Origin: Bacillota bacterium
GTDB lineage: Bacteria > Bacillota > Clostridia > Peptostreptococcales > Acidaminobacteraceae
Reading direction: 5' to 3'
Assembly: GCA_030529225.1 (NCBI GenBank)
Contig: JAUMXH010000006.1
Span: 29,075-93,074, forward strand
DNA: 64,000 nt
The position numbers were made by a program, and so were the translations under genes. Shown piece after piece: positions 53,389 to 63,100 of the stretch. The notes beneath the pieces are model-generated. The model saw only the letters and a program-made list of their open reading frames with translations, did not search any database and was not told the origin of the DNA. Numbering within the stretch: position 1 is the first letter of the stretch; each line of letters starts with the position of its first letter.

Positions 53389-54702
53389 CTACGCTATTCT
53401 CTTTAGTATCGCTATATAAAAGCCGTCCGTTTCTTCCGATGTGAAGAGTTGCAAACCGGACTCGGACGCATACTCCTTGGTATCGATGTAATCAAACAGA
53501 AACCTGCGGTCCTCTTTCAGGAACGACTCTACCCGCAGGTCGTTTTCTTCCGGGTTCATCGTGCAGGTGGAGTATACCAAACGCCCACCCGGCTTGACGT
53601 ACCGCGAAGCAGTTCGCAATATTTCATCCTGTAATTTTATCATAGTTTCCGGATTATGCTCCAGTTTTTTATACTTTATTTCAATTTTTTTACGAATGAT
53701 TCCGAACCCGCTGCAGGGAACATCCGCGAGCACCAAGTCAAAGGCATCCGAAAACGCGGGATTCAAGACTGTCGCGTCATTCCACAGAATCTCGATGTCG
53801 AGGCCAAGGCGATTCGCATTGTCTCGAATCAGTTGCAACTTGTTCTCGTAAATATCGCAGGCGACGACGCGCCCCCTTCCCCGTTTCCTCTTGATGTCCT
53901 CAGCGATTGCCAGTGCCTTGCCTCCCGGGGCGCTGCAGAGGTCCAAAACCTTCTCGTCTCCTTCTATATGAAGGGCATCGGCCAGGAGGACGGAGGCAAC
54001 ATCCTGTATATAAAAGAACCCCTGCTTGTAGGCATCCAAGTCTTGAATCGCGTTTTCTTGCAAGGATCTCACTACCACAGATCGATCCGACAAAGGACTT
54101 AACTCGGCCTCTACTCCCGCTTCGTTCAGATTTCGAATCAGGTCTTGCGCCGTGCACTTCGTCAGGTTCACCCGCAAGTGTAAAGCCGCTTTGCTCTGAT
54201 TGGCCCGCATCAGTTCGAGCGCCTTCTCTTCCCCGTAGGCATCCCGGAACAGGTTCGCCAACTCGATCGGATGCGAAAGCAGGATGGCCTGTTCTTCAAA
54301 CGTTTCCGCCCGAAACCTGCCCGTCCCCCTACGGATGTGTTCGCGCAAAATCGCGTTCACAAAATTCTTCGCGTAAGGATAGATCGTCTTTGTCACATTG
54401 ACATAGGCATTCACGCTGATATGGTCGGCGTTTCCGTCCATAAACTCAATCTCGTAAAGGGCCATCAAAAGCAGCAGTTTGAGCTTTTTGTTCACCTTCT
54501 TTTTGGCGAGCTCGTCAAGGTAGTGTCGGAGCAAAATCAGGTGTTCCAGTACCCCGAAGGCGACTCGCATCCCGTAAGCCTTTTCTTTTGGAGAAAAGGG
54601 CTGACGATGCAAGGTGCTCGAGATGATCGAGGAATAGGCGTCCTCGTGAACGACGCGGTATAAGAGTTCCAGGACGCAAACGATTACTTCATTTTGCTTC
54701 AT
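53389..54702 (-). CDS. rsmB: 16S rRNA (cytosine(967)-C5)-methyltransferase RsmB
   Basis: A 437-residue protein with an N-terminal NusB-like RNA-binding domain (~1-130) and a C-terminal Nol1/Nop2/Sun methyltransferase domain. SAM motif: VLDLCSAPGGKALAIAE; catalytic cysteines: ADVPCSGFG and YSTCTMNPEEN. Its start overlaps fmt by 4 nt. Confidence 0.95.
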   Translation of the reverse strand: MKQNEVIVCVLELLYRVVHEDAYSSIISSTLHRQPFSPKEKAYGMRVAFGVLEHLILLRHYLDELAKKKVNKKLKLLLLMALYEIEFMDGNADHISVNAYVNVTKTIYPYAKNFVNAILREHIRRGTGRFRAETFEEQAILLSHPIELANLFRDAYGEEKALELMRANQSKAALHLRVNLTKCTAQDLIRNLNEAGVEAELSPLSDRSVVVRSLQENAIQDLDAYKQGFFYIQDVASVLLADALHIEGDEKVLDLCSAPGGKALAIAEDIKRKRGRGRVVACDIYENKLQLIRDNANRLGLDIEILWNDATVLNPAFSDAFDLVLADVPCSGFGIIRKKIEIKYKKLEHNPETMIKLQDEILRTASRYVKPGGRLVYSTCTMNPEENDLRVESFLKEDRRFLFDYIDTKEYASESGLQLFTSEETDGFYIAILKRIA

Positions 54703-55640
54703 GACAGCCGATCACCCTTGTCAAGTTTCTTTCCTCTCAAAAAGTCGCCGACCGGCATCGCCTTGGAACCGGCCCTCTGAATTTCGGTAATGCGAAGAAG
54801 CCCGCCCGAGCAGGCGACATAAATCCCGTCTTTGCCGGATTCCGCAATCTCCCCGAATTCCAATGCGTGCTCTTTGGGAAGAAAGTCCGCCATGTGAATC
54901 TTAAGGAGTTCCCCCTGATGGGCGGTTCTGGCCGAAGGATACGGATTCAGAGCCCTAACCAGCCTCTCAATTTCCGCGCCCGGCCTAGACCAGTCAATGT
55001 TTGACAAATCCTTGTGAATCTTGTCCGCGTAGGTGGAATCGGCATCGTTCTGCTTCCAAGGAAGCCTCATCTTTCCGCCGCTCCTGTCGCATTCTTCCAG
55101 TTCCCTCAAGAAGTCCAGGATTCCCTTGGTCCCGAGCTCCAGAAGTTTATCGTGCAGGCTTCCGGTAGTCTCCCTTTCACCGATTTCACATCTTAAAATG
55201 TCAAAGACATCACCGGTATCGAGTCCCTTATCCATCTGCATGATGGAAATGCCGGTCTCCCTGTCCCCACTTAAAATTGCCCGGTGTATCGGGGCAGCTC
55301 CCCTCCACCTGGGCAAGATTGAAGCGTGAATATTGATAAATCCGTACTTCGGAAGCTTGAGCAAGGCTTCCGGAATGATTCTGCCGTAGGACACGACGAC
55401 CGCAAGGTCCGGGTCCACGGCTTGAAAAAGTTCCAAAAATTCCTGATTTAACTTGGCCGGTTGGTACAGGTCCAAACCCTTCTCCAAAGCCACCTTTTTG
55501 ACTTCCGAAGGGTTCAGTTTTTTCCCCCTCTTGCTCTTGGAGTCGGGAGCCGTCACGCAGGCGACTACCTCATGCTCTCCGAGCAAGGCTTCGAGTATTT
55601 TAGCGGAGAAAATGGGCGTTCCAAAAAAAGCTATCTTCAT
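54699..55640 (-). CDS. fmt: Methionyl-tRNA formyltransferase
   Basis: A 313-residue enzyme that formylates initiator Met-tRNA. The N-terminal motif is IAFFGTPIFSAKILEAL, the formyl-transfer site is NIHASILPRWRGAAPIHRAI, and a C-terminal OB domain follows. It lies next to def, its functional partner. Confidence 0.96.
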   Translation of the reverse strand: MKIAFFGTPIFSAKILEALLGEHEVVACVTAPDSKSKRGKKLNPSEVKKVALEKGLDLYQPAKLNQEFLELFQAVDPDLAVVVSYGRIIPEALLKLPKYGFINIHASILPRWRGAAPIHRAILSGDRETGISIMQMDKGLDTGDVFDILRCEIGERETTGSLHDKLLELGTKGILDFLRELEECDRSGGKMRLPWKQNDADSTYADKIHKDLSNIDWSRPGAEIERLVRALNPYPSARTAHQGELLKIHMADFLPKEHALEFGEIAESGKDGIYVACSGGLLRITEIQRAGSKAMPVGDFLRGKKLDKGDRLS

Positions 55641-55659
55641 CGTACCTGTTATTCCCTTT

Positions 55660-56169
55660 TTATCTCTTGGATTTCAAAAAATGTTCAATCTCTTCGTCGG
55701 TCAAATTTGTTGCGTCCGCCTTCGTGTTATACAAAATGCCCTGCAAGTGGTCGTACTCGTGCTGAAGCGCCTTTGCGTAAAAATCTTCCGCGACGAGCTC
55801 CTGCTCCGCCATATTTTCGTCAAGGTACTTCATTTTAATTTTTTGCGCCCTCGTGATGATGCCGGTCTGACCGGGAACGCTCAAGCAGCCTTCCAAATCT
55901 TGGACCTTCCCGCTCATTTCAAGAATTTCCGGGTTGATGAAGACCTTAATCTCTTCTCCAAGCTCCGGATTTCCGGCGTTCACATCCACCAAAAAAACCT
56001 GCTTTAGTACTCCCACCTGAACGGCTGCAATTCCGGCCCCGTTCTCATTTCTCATCGTATCCTTCATGTCTTCTATCAATTCAAGGATTCTCGGCGTCAT
56101 TTCCTTGATCGGTTTCGATTTTTTGACGAGGATTTCATCTCCCTCGACCCTAATTTTTCTCAGTGCCAT
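55660..56169 (-). CDS. def: Peptide deformylase
   Basis: A 169-residue metallo-hydrolase that removes the formyl group from nascent proteins. The three motifs are GAGIAAVQVG, EGCLSVPG (metal Cys) and QHEYDHLQG (metal His residues). Confidence 0.97.
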   Translation of the reverse strand: MALRKIRVEGDEILVKKSKPIKEMTPRILELIEDMKDTMRNENGAGIAAVQVGVLKQVFLVDVNAGNPELGEEIKVFINPEILEMSGKVQDLEGCLSVPGQTGIITRAQKIKMKYLDENMAEQELVAEDFYAKALQHEYDHLQGILYNTKADATNLTDEEIEHFLKSKR

Positions 56170-56229
56170 GTTCCTATCCTTTCTCCTTTGTCTCTTCCGT
56201 GTTTCGATAAATTTCTATACATATGCTTT

Positions 56230-56258
56230 ATTATAACACAAAAACGCCCCCCTTAACC
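56230..56258 (-). promoter_or_regulatory. Possible promoter of def
   Basis: -10 TATAAT (56230-56235, minus strand); the -35 17 bp upstream is poor. csaA starts divergently nearby. Confidence 0.4.
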
Positions 56259-56290
56259 AGTTATTTATGTGGAGTTTACCCAAGTTCCTG

Positions 56291-56319
56291 TTTCAATGGC
56301 TCCGCTCACATGATATACT
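56291..56319 (+). promoter_or_regulatory. Possible promoter of csaA
   Basis: Extended -10 TGATATACT (TATACT at 56314-56319) with a weak -35 TTTCAA 17 bp upstream. Confidence 0.4.
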
Positions 56320-56375
56320 TTTTAACAGGAACGCTCCGTTCCGAACAGGAAAAAGGAGACCGGGAGGAACTTGAT

Positions 56376-56705
56376 ATGGCTACATTTGAAGATTTTTTAA
56401 AATTGGATATACGCGTTGGAACCGTCATCGAGGCGAGGATTTTCGAAAAAGCGAAAAAACCCGCCTATCAACTGCGGGTGGACTTCGGAGAAGGACTCGG
56501 CATCAAGCAGAGCTCCGCACAGATCACCGAACGATATCGCCCGGAAGACCTGATTGGAAAGCAGGTTCTGGCCGTCGTGAACTTCCCGCCCAGACAAATT
56601 GCAAATTTCATGTCCGAGGTTCTCGTCCTCGGCACCTACAGCGAGGGCGGCGTAATCTTAATCAGACCGGACAAAGATGTGAAAAACGGGGATCGGCTCG
56701 GCTAG
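56376..56705 (+). CDS. csaA: CsaA-like tRNA-binding domain protein
   Basis: A 109-residue OB-fold protein like CsaA, with FLKLDIRVGTVIEARIF, FGEGLGIKQSSAQIT and VVNFPPRQIANFMSEVLVL. CsaA has been described as a chaperone or export-related protein; the domain resembles tRNA-binding modules. ATG 56376 has GGGAGG ~9 nt upstream; the frame extends much further upstream without a site. It is the only plus-strand gene between priA and def, interrupting an otherwise conserved operon. Confidence 0.9.
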   Translation: MATFEDFLKLDIRVGTVIEARIFEKAKKPAYQLRVDFGEGLGIKQSSAQITERYRPEDLIGKQVLAVVNFPPRQIANFMSEVLVLGTYSEGGVILIRPDKDVKNGDRLG

Positions 56706-56723
56706 GAGCCGCCAGGCACCGTC

Positions 56724-59123
56724 CTAGAGAACGTGAGGATTGAAATCCAAGGATACCGATACATCCTTGCCGATGATTTTATATTTGTTTATCACGCAGA
56801 CATGATAGAGCAGGTTTACAATCTTAAGCGGATCTTCCCCGTAGTTCTTAATGAGGATTTGATACCGGAATTTATTCTTGATTCTCAGATGATACTGTTC
56901 TTTGAAGTCGTAGATGCTCACCTTGAGCTTTGTCTTGGCTACAAAACTCCCGAGCAGGTCATTGATTCTGCGAGCCTGCTCTCTGGCGATTCCGTTGTGC
57001 TCAGAGACCACTCGAATGCTCACAAACTTGGAATAGGGAGGAAAGAGTGCCAATCGCCGCAACCTGTCTTCCTCTCGTAAAAATCCGGGAAAGTTGTTCG
57101 CCAAAAGATACTTTAAGGTCCTGTGCTCCGTGTCCAGGCATTGGATGTAGACCCGTCCACGGGTGCTGCGTCTGCCCGCCCTTCCGGCCAGCTGGTACAT
57201 CAAATTGAAGGCAGTCTCCGCGGAGCTGTAATCGGGGGAGTGAAAAATTTGATCGGCATTGACGACCGCGGCCAGAGTCACCCTGTCAAAATCAAATCCC
57301 TTTGCGATGACCTGAGTTCCCAATATCGCGTCCAAGTTGCCCGACTCAAAATCCGAAATGGTTTGCAAATACTCCTCCGAGGCCCTCGTACTGTCGCTGT
57401 CGATCGAGGCGAATCTGCGATTCGGGAAGAGCTCCTTCAACTCTTCTTCGACCGATTTCACCGCCGGAATTTTGTCGAGGACCGGCGCCCGGCAGAGGGA
57501 GCAGCTACTGTAGGCGGGAATCTTGTAATCGCAATACTTACAATACATATCGCCGCCCTTATTCGCGACCGCAAGGGACAAGTCGCAGTTCATACAAGTT
57601 TCAATATGCAGACAGGCCGAACATTGGCGGTAGGACGAGTAACCCCTTCTATTGTGAAGAATCATCGCCTGCTCGCCTTTCTCAAAGGTTTCCGCAAGCT
57701 TCTCATACAGAATCGTACTGATCTGCGATGTTTTCTTCTCACAGGATTTCATATCAATCAGAAAGAGTTCCGGCAAGGGGACTCCACCGATTCTTTTCTC
57801 CAGTTTCAAAACATGGTAGTTCTTTTTTTGTGCCGACTTAAAGAGTTCCAGACTTGTGGTGGCAGAGCCCAAAACGATGTCGCAAGGGAGCTGTTCACTG
57901 AGCTCCATCGCCAAATGAATCGCATCAAAGCGGGGAACTTGATCGGACTTGTAGGTTTTCTCGTGAGACTCGTCTATGATGATCATGCCCAGGTCCTTGA
58001 ACGGAGCAAACAGAGCGGAGCGCACGCCGAGGATCACATCCACCCTTCCGGACTGAATATCTTGATAGTAGGCCGCCTTGTCACGATCCGAAACGTGGGT
58101 ATGTATGATCGCAATCCGCTCCGAGAGTTGCGCATAAATGGCGGATAAGACCTGCATACTCAAAGCGATTTCAGGCAATAAAAAAAGAACCTGCTTGCCC
58201 TCCTTCAGCACCTGCCTCGCCATTTCAAAGTAAAGCCTGGTCTTCCCGCTTCCCGTCACCCCGTTTACAATCGCGCGAAACGCCTTCCCGTTTGGGGAAT
58301 CCGCACGCTTTTTGTGCTCCAAAAAAAACGAAAACGCCTTCGCCTGCTCCTCGCTCAAGGGCGGCAACTCACCCTGTCGCTTCTTGGGGCGAAAGTACTT
58401 GTTCAGCTCCACATCCTTATCTACGCTGTCAAGACGAATCAAGCCCTTCTTGCAAAGGCTAAGGACATCCTGTCTGGTGCAAGAGCAAGCGGTACAAAGC
58501 TTCTTGTATTCAACTACTCCCTGCGAATGGGCATACTTCAGAATACGAATCTGTTTGACCGCGCTCGGCCTAATCTCTTCGAGCGCCTCCTCCAACGCGT
58601 CAAACAGGACGCTCACATACTCGAGTTTTGAGGGCACGACTCGGATGTCATAGCGGATCAGTTCCTCCAAGTCTCCCTTTTTGATCGCCTCTTTCAGCTG
58701 TTTTTTACTCAAGAGTTTTCTCATTTCCCTCTCGCTGAGCATTTGAGCCAAGTCCAGCTGCAGGAAACCCGCCGTCTTCACCAGGTAGTTTCTTACCATC
58801 AAGATTTCCTGCGGGGCCGGCAGAATGGTGCGGTACGCCGCTCTGTAGGTCGATGCGTAGTGCATTCTCAACAAATAAATTTGGTACAGTTGAGTTTTGG
58901 TGAAGGAATACTTTTTAGGCAGAAGTTCGATGACCTCCTTGCACCGAAAGGGAGGCTTTTCATTCAAAATTGTGTAAACTAAAGCACAGGTCGGCTTATC
59001 TCCCTTTCCGAAGGGAACCACCAACCTGTCTCCGGGCGCGATCTCCGCCTCCCCATAATAAGCATACGTAAAGAGTTTATCTTCCTGACCCGTTGCGCTA
59101 TCAATGATTAGATTGACGTACAT
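56724..59123 (-). CDS. priA: Primosomal protein N' (replication restart helicase PriA)
   Basis: A 799-residue helicase. It has an N-terminal DNA-binding domain (~1-200), Walker A GVTGSGKTRLYFEMA, the DEAH-type box as IIDESHEK, and eight zinc-binding cysteines between CSACLHIETCMNCD and CSLCRAP. A C-terminal helicase lobe with QLAGRAGRRSTRG follows. It reloads the replisome at stalled forks. Confidence 0.96.
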   Translation of the reverse strand: MYVNLIIDSATGQEDKLFTYAYYGEAEIAPGDRLVVPFGKGDKPTCALVYTILNEKPPFRCKEVIELLPKKYSFTKTQLYQIYLLRMHYASTYRAAYRTILPAPQEILMVRNYLVKTAGFLQLDLAQMLSEREMRKLLSKKQLKEAIKKGDLEELIRYDIRVVPSKLEYVSVLFDALEEALEEIRPSAVKQIRILKYAHSQGVVEYKKLCTACSCTRQDVLSLCKKGLIRLDSVDKDVELNKYFRPKKRQGELPPLSEEQAKAFSFFLEHKKRADSPNGKAFRAIVNGVTGSGKTRLYFEMARQVLKEGKQVLFLLPEIALSMQVLSAIYAQLSERIAIIHTHVSDRDKAAYYQDIQSGRVDVILGVRSALFAPFKDLGMIIIDESHEKTYKSDQVPRFDAIHLAMELSEQLPCDIVLGSATTSLELFKSAQKKNYHVLKLEKRIGGVPLPELFLIDMKSCEKKTSQISTILYEKLAETFEKGEQAMILHNRRGYSSYRQCSACLHIETCMNCDLSLAVANKGGDMYCKYCDYKIPAYSSCSLCRAPVLDKIPAVKSVEEELKELFPNRRFASIDSDSTRASEEYLQTISDFESGNLDAILGTQVIAKGFDFDRVTLAAVVNADQIFHSPDYSSAETAFNLMYQLAGRAGRRSTRGRVYIQCLDTEHRTLKYLLANNFPGFLREEDRLRRLALFPPYSKFVSIRVVSEHNGIAREQARRINDLLGSFVAKTKLKVSIYDFKEQYHLRIKNKFRYQILIKNYGEDPLKIVNLLYHVCVINKYKIIGKDVSVSLDFNPHVL

Positions 59124-59144
59124 TTCAAAGGCGTTTCAGAAAAA

Positions 59145-59369
59145 CTATTGCTTGCTGACGATCTTATACTTGCCTTCGTAAATGTCCGAGATTGCTCGCA
59201 TCACCGGCTTTTGAGTATCCTGCGCGATTTGCGAGATTTCATCGGTCACATCCTCGTCACTCTTTTTTTCCGGGTTGACGATGGCTCTTGCCCTCTTTGA
59301 AATCGCTACAATCAGCGAGTATCGGCTGTCGGTAATCTCCAGCATTTCATCAATTGTTGGTCTCTTCAT
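59145..59369 (-). CDS. rpoZ: RNA polymerase subunit omega
   Basis: A 74-residue protein beginning MKRPTIDEMLEITDSRYSLI, with the conserved SKRARAIVNPE stretch. ATG 59369 has GAGAGG 4 nt upstream; the longer frame adds a Lys/Tyr-rich peptide from AT-rich leader. It lies between gmk and priA, as in Bacillus but without coaBC. Confidence 0.93.
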   Translation of the reverse strand: MKRPTIDEMLEITDSRYSLIVAISKRARAIVNPEKKSDEDVTDEISQIAQDTQKPVMRAISDIYEGKYKIVSKQ

Positions 59370-59499
59370 GGGTCCTCTCACTTCCTTCCGTTTGCATTTT
59401 TTCTTATAATTATAATTCTTATAATTATAAATAGTAACGTTACCGTCTATCCGTTCGACTGCCTTTCGCCCGCTCACTACAAAGGCGGGCAGGCACGAA

Positions 59500-60123
59500 T
59501 CAAAACTCCTTCAACAGGTCGTCCCGAATCTCATCCAAAAGGTCCTGATACTTCCAAGGTCTGAGCCTTGCCGAATTCAGGATCATATTTAGCTTCTCCG
59601 CCGCTTCATCGATATCGTCATTCACGATGCTGTAATCGTATAAGTTGATGTAATCCAATTCTTTTACGGCTCTCTTTAAGCGGTTGACGATTTCTTCTTT
59701 GTTTTCACTTCCCCGGTTCTCAATCCGCCTGCGAAGCTCCTGCAGGTTCGGCGGCAGGACGAAGACAAAGATGGCATTCTCGCCCTGCTCTCGGATGAGG
59801 GCGCCTCCGTTGGTCTCAATCTCGAGGATTACATCATGGCCTCTCTCGAGCGCTTTCTCCACCTCGGCCCTCGGCGTCCCGTAGTAGTTCCCGAAATGAT
59901 AAGAATATTCTAAAAATGCGTTTTCCTCAATCTTCTGTTCGAACTCTTCCCGACTCAGAAAAAAATAGTCGACGCCGTCTACCTCACCCTCTCTGGGCTT
60001 TCTGGTAGTGGCGGAAACCGAGACCATCGCATTCGGGTTAATCGTCTTTAATTTTCTGCAGATGGAACCCTTTCCGACTCCGGATGGCCCCGAAAATACT
60101 ATTAGCGTCCCCTGGTTCTTCAT
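59500..60123 (-). CDS. gmk: Guanylate kinase
   Basis: A 207-residue GMP kinase. P-loop FSGPSGVGKGSICRKL, GMP-binding SVSATTRKPREGE and VDYFFLSREEFEQ, and the RLKRAVKEL lid region are all visible. It follows the yicC-type gene by 20 nt. Confidence 0.97.
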   Translation of the reverse strand: MKNQGTLIVFSGPSGVGKGSICRKLKTINPNAMVSVSATTRKPREGEVDGVDYFFLSREEFEQKIEENAFLEYSYHFGNYYGTPRAEVEKALERGHDVILEIETNGGALIREQGENAIFVFVLPPNLQELRRRIENRGSENKEEIVNRLKRAVKELDYINLYDYSIVNDDIDEAAEKLNMILNSARLRPWKYQDLLDEIRDDLLKEF

Positions 60124-60143
60124 ATTGATCTCCGTTTCCGACT

Positions 60144-61022
60144 CTATTCAATGTTTTGCACTTGTTCTCTGATTTGTTCCACGATGGATTTCAACTCGAC
60201 CACCATCGCTGAAATTTGAATATCTTGGGTCTTTGAGCCGATCGTATTGACCTCCCGGTGCATCTCCTGCGCCAAAAAGTCCAAATTCTTCCCCATCAAT
60301 CCCTTGCTTTCAATCAGCCGGCCGAATTTTTCGGCGTGGGTCAAAAACCTGACGATTTCTTCTCTGACATCACTTTTGTCCGCGATGACGGACACCTCGT
60401 TGATGATGCTCAGTTCGTTCACATCCCTGCCCTCTAAGAGTTTCTCCACCCGTTCAAAGAGCTTGTCTCGATAGATGCTTGCGATTTCCGGCGCCCTTTT
60501 TTCGATTTCCGACATGCAGACTCTCGCCTTGCTTAAAAGATTGTGCAGCTCCAGTTTCATCGCCGCGCCCTCTTCTTCTTTCACCCTTAGGAACATCTCC
60601 AGGGCATGGTCGAGGGCCTCCTTGTAAGCGGCAAATTCCTCTTCGTAGTCGGAAAGTTCAATTCCGGCCTTCTCCCCGACATAGGACACCAACCTCAAAA
60701 GGTCCCCGGCCGACAGGGTCAGCTTGACCTGCTTGGATTCCGAAAACGCAATCATCTCATCGACCAACTTCGAGATTTCATCCTTGGTCCTCCCGCTAAT
60801 CGATTTTTCACCCAAGTCCTCATATCTAAAAAAGACTTCCAATCTGCCTCGGGCAACTTTCTCCTTGCACTGTTTTCTCAGATCGGTCTCCACTCCAATG
60901 TGTTTGGACGGGAGAAAAAATTTGGCATCAAAGTACTTGCTGTTGACGCCTCTTATCTCGCATAAGACCTTAAACTCGGCATTTCCGCCTAAGCCCCTGC
61001 CATATGAAGTCATACTTCTCAA
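60144..61022 (-). CDS. YicC/YloC-family endoribonuclease
   Basis: A 292-residue protein of the YicC family, members of which are endoribonucleases. The N-terminal RSMTSYGRG matches the family's RSMTGFGRG, and the C-terminal FLAQEMHREVNTIGSK is diagnostic. TTG 61022 is preferred (GAGGTG 6 nt upstream, and it gives the family-like MRSMTSYG start); GTG 61031 and ATG 61013 are alternatives. It is first in the gmk-rpoZ-priA run; remA, often next to it, is absent. Confidence 0.92.
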   Translation of the reverse strand: MRSMTSYGRGLGGNAEFKVLCEIRGVNSKYFDAKFFLPSKHIGVETDLRKQCKEKVARGRLEVFFRYEDLGEKSISGRTKDEISKLVDEMIAFSESKQVKLTLSAGDLLRLVSYVGEKAGIELSDYEEEFAAYKEALDHALEMFLRVKEEEGAAMKLELHNLLSKARVCMSEIEKRAPEIASIYRDKLFERVEKLLEGRDVNELSIINEVSVIADKSDVREEIVRFLTHAEKFGRLIESKGLMGKNLDFLAQEMHREVNTIGSKTQDIQISAMVVELKSIVEQIREQVQNIE

Positions 61023-61064
61023 AACCGGCACCTCAATCTCTGTTTTCCTGATTCTCGATAAAAA

Positions 61065-61093
61065 ATTCTAACACAAAAGAAGGCATTTTAAAA
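61065..61093 (-). promoter_or_regulatory. Possible promoter of the yicC-gmk-rpoZ-priA operon
   Basis: Extended -10 TGTTAGAAT (TAGAAT at 61065-61070) with a weak -35 TTTTAA 17 bp upstream (minus strand). Confidence 0.4.
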
Positions 61094-61100
61094 GTGTATT

Positions 61101-61460
61101 TTAACCGCTGACATTTCTAAAATGCTCGATGTTGTCAAAGTCGCCCAACACGCTGAACACATCTATTCGCATATACTCCGGCAATTCGCCGACATAGGAC
61201 TGCAGAAAGGATTCGGCGCACTGTTCGATTCGATTCAGCTTCCGCTCGGTGACATACTCATACGGATACCCGCAAGATGCGTCCTGCCTGTATTTGACTT
61301 CCGCAAAGACCAAATCTCCGCTATCCTTTTCGATATAGATGATATCAATCTCTCCATATCTGGTGGAATAGTTCCTGGCCAATATGCAGTGCCCCTCACG
61401 GGACAATTTTTTGCACACGAAGTCTTCCGCAATCTTGCCGGTATCGTTCTTTCGTTCCAT
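61101..61460 (-). CDS. YraN/UPF0102 family nuclease-fold protein
   Basis: A 119-residue protein with the restriction-endonuclease-like core GEIDIIYIEKDSGDLVFAEVKYR, typical of UPF0102/YraN, and an N-terminal GKIAEDFVCKKLSREGHCIL. Role unknown; a Holliday-junction-resolvase-like fold is expected. It lies 1 nt after gpmI. Confidence 0.92.
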   Translation of the reverse strand: MERKNDTGKIAEDFVCKKLSREGHCILARNYSTRYGEIDIIYIEKDSGDLVFAEVKYRQDASCGYPYEYVTERKLNRIEQCAESFLQSYVGELPEYMRIDVFSVLGDFDNIEHFRNVSG

Positions 61461-61461
61461 C

Positions 61462-62994
61462 TTAGTGAAGGATTAAACTTTGTCCGGTCATCTCAATCGG
61501 TTTTTCGATTCCGAGCAAGTCCAGCATGCTCGGCGCGATATCCGACAGTCTGCCGCCTTCTCTCAGTTTAAAGTCCAGCCCCTCTCCGATGAAACAGATG
61601 GGAACCGGGTTGGTAGAGTGCGCGGTAATCGGGCTGCCGTCTTCTTCCATCATCGTCTCGCAGTTTCCGTGATCCGCTGTGATAATCACGATTCCGCCGA
61701 CCTTCAGGCTCGCCTCTACGCATCGCTTCATGCACTTATCCACGTGTTCAATCGCCTCGACGGTCGCGTCCATACTTCCGGTATGTCCCACCATGTCAGG
61801 GTTTGCATAGTTTGCGATGATGGTATCGTACTTGCCCGATTCAATGCTCTCGCAGATTTCATCGGTCAGGGTGTAAGCGCTCATCTCGGGCTGCAAGTCA
61901 TAGGTTGCGACCTTCGGAGACTGAATGAGTTTTCTGTCCTCGTTCTCGAATTTTTCTTCGACTCCGCCGTTGAAGAAGAAGGTGACGTGGGCATACTTTT
62001 CAGTCTCTGCAATCCTGAGCTGCCTCAAGCCATGTTTGGCGACGATTTCGCCGTAGGTTTTGGTCAAGTCTTCCGGTTTAAAAGCAACCGAGACATTGGG
62101 CATGGTCGCATCATACTGTGTCATACAGACATAATTGACATCAAACTCGCCTCTCCCGCGGTCGAATCCGTCAAAGTCGGGATCCACGATCGCCCTGGTC
62201 AGTTCCCTGGCCCTATCGGGTCTAAAATTGGAGAAAATCACCGCGTCTCCGTCAAAGAGCCCCCTGTTGTGCTCGAAGACCATAGGAACCAGGAATTCAT
62301 CGGTCACGCCGTTCTGGTAGCTCTCCCGGATGGCCGCGACCGGATCCGTTTCCTTCACACCGATATTTCTGACGACGGCATCGTAAGCCTTTTCAATTCT
62401 TTCCCATCGCTTATCCCGGTCCATCGCGTAGTATCTCCCCGATACCGTGCCCAAATGTCCGACACCGATTTCCTCCATCTTCTCGAGTAAGTCCCCGACA
62501 AATCCGGCCGAGCTGGTCGGCGAAACATCCCTACCGTCGGTAAAGGCATGCAGGATGACTCGGTCCAAGCCCTTTCTCTTCGCAAGCTCAATTACTGCGT
62601 AGATGTGGGTGTTGTGGCTGTGTACGCCACCGTCCGACAAGAGTCCGAACACATGAAGATACGAGTTTTTCTCGATACAGTGATCCACCGCGCGATTCAA
62701 TACTTCATTTTCAAAAAAATCTCCGTCCTCGATGGCTTTGGTGATCCTGGTTAAATCCTGGTATACGATCCTTCCGGCCCCGATATTGGTATGACCAACC
62801 TCCGAGTTTCCCATCTGTCCGTGAGGGAGACCGACATCCATACCGGAAGCCTCGATCAAGGTGCTGGGATAGTCTTTGAAATAGCGGTCGATGTGCGGCT
62901 GATTGGCCGCAACGACAGCATTACCGTAGGCATCGGGATTATGTCCGTAGCCGTCCAAAACAATCAACGTTAGAGGTCTCTTTTTCAAGTGCAT
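61462..62994 (-). CDS. gpmI: 2,3-bisphosphoglycerate-independent phosphoglycerate mutase
   Basis: A 510-residue Mn-dependent glycolytic enzyme of the alkaline phosphatase superfamily. N-terminal metal site LIVLDGYGHNPD, catalytic Ser in GQMGNSEVGH, HAFTDGRDVSP, and the C-terminal NYANPDMVGHTG and ITADHGNCE metal-binding motifs are present. Confidence 0.97.
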   Translation of the reverse strand: MHLKKRPLTLIVLDGYGHNPDAYGNAVVAANQPHIDRYFKDYPSTLIEASGMDVGLPHGQMGNSEVGHTNIGAGRIVYQDLTRITKAIEDGDFFENEVLNRAVDHCIEKNSYLHVFGLLSDGGVHSHNTHIYAVIELAKRKGLDRVILHAFTDGRDVSPTSSAGFVGDLLEKMEEIGVGHLGTVSGRYYAMDRDKRWERIEKAYDAVVRNIGVKETDPVAAIRESYQNGVTDEFLVPMVFEHNRGLFDGDAVIFSNFRPDRARELTRAIVDPDFDGFDRGRGEFDVNYVCMTQYDATMPNVSVAFKPEDLTKTYGEIVAKHGLRQLRIAETEKYAHVTFFFNGGVEEKFENEDRKLIQSPKVATYDLQPEMSAYTLTDEICESIESGKYDTIIANYANPDMVGHTGSMDATVEAIEHVDKCMKRCVEASLKVGGIVIITADHGNCETMMEEDGSPITAHSTNPVPICFIGEGLDFKLREGGRLSDIAPSMLDLLGIEKPIEMTGQSLILH

Positions 62995-63063
62995 TTTATG
63001 TTCCTTTCTCCATCATGACTCTGATTCTTATTCCCCGTCATGAAACCGCAAGACAGATAAACT

Positions 63064-63085
63064 AAAAAACCGCTCTAAGGCGGTC
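63064..63085 (-). terminator. Terminator after rpmE
   Basis: A short ACCGC/GCGGT stem with a 6-nt loop, then T6 on the minus strand. Confidence 0.6.
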
Positions 63086-63100
63086 TTTAGCTCACAAATA

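Noticed and set aside
57123..58148. A 341-codon open frame antisense to priA
   Set aside because: priA is unambiguous on the other strand. The antisense product has no recognisable domains and follows from the codon use of priA.
61480..62490. A 336-codon open frame antisense to gpmI
   Set aside because: It is a shadow of a well-supported enzyme gene with no start signal or domain.
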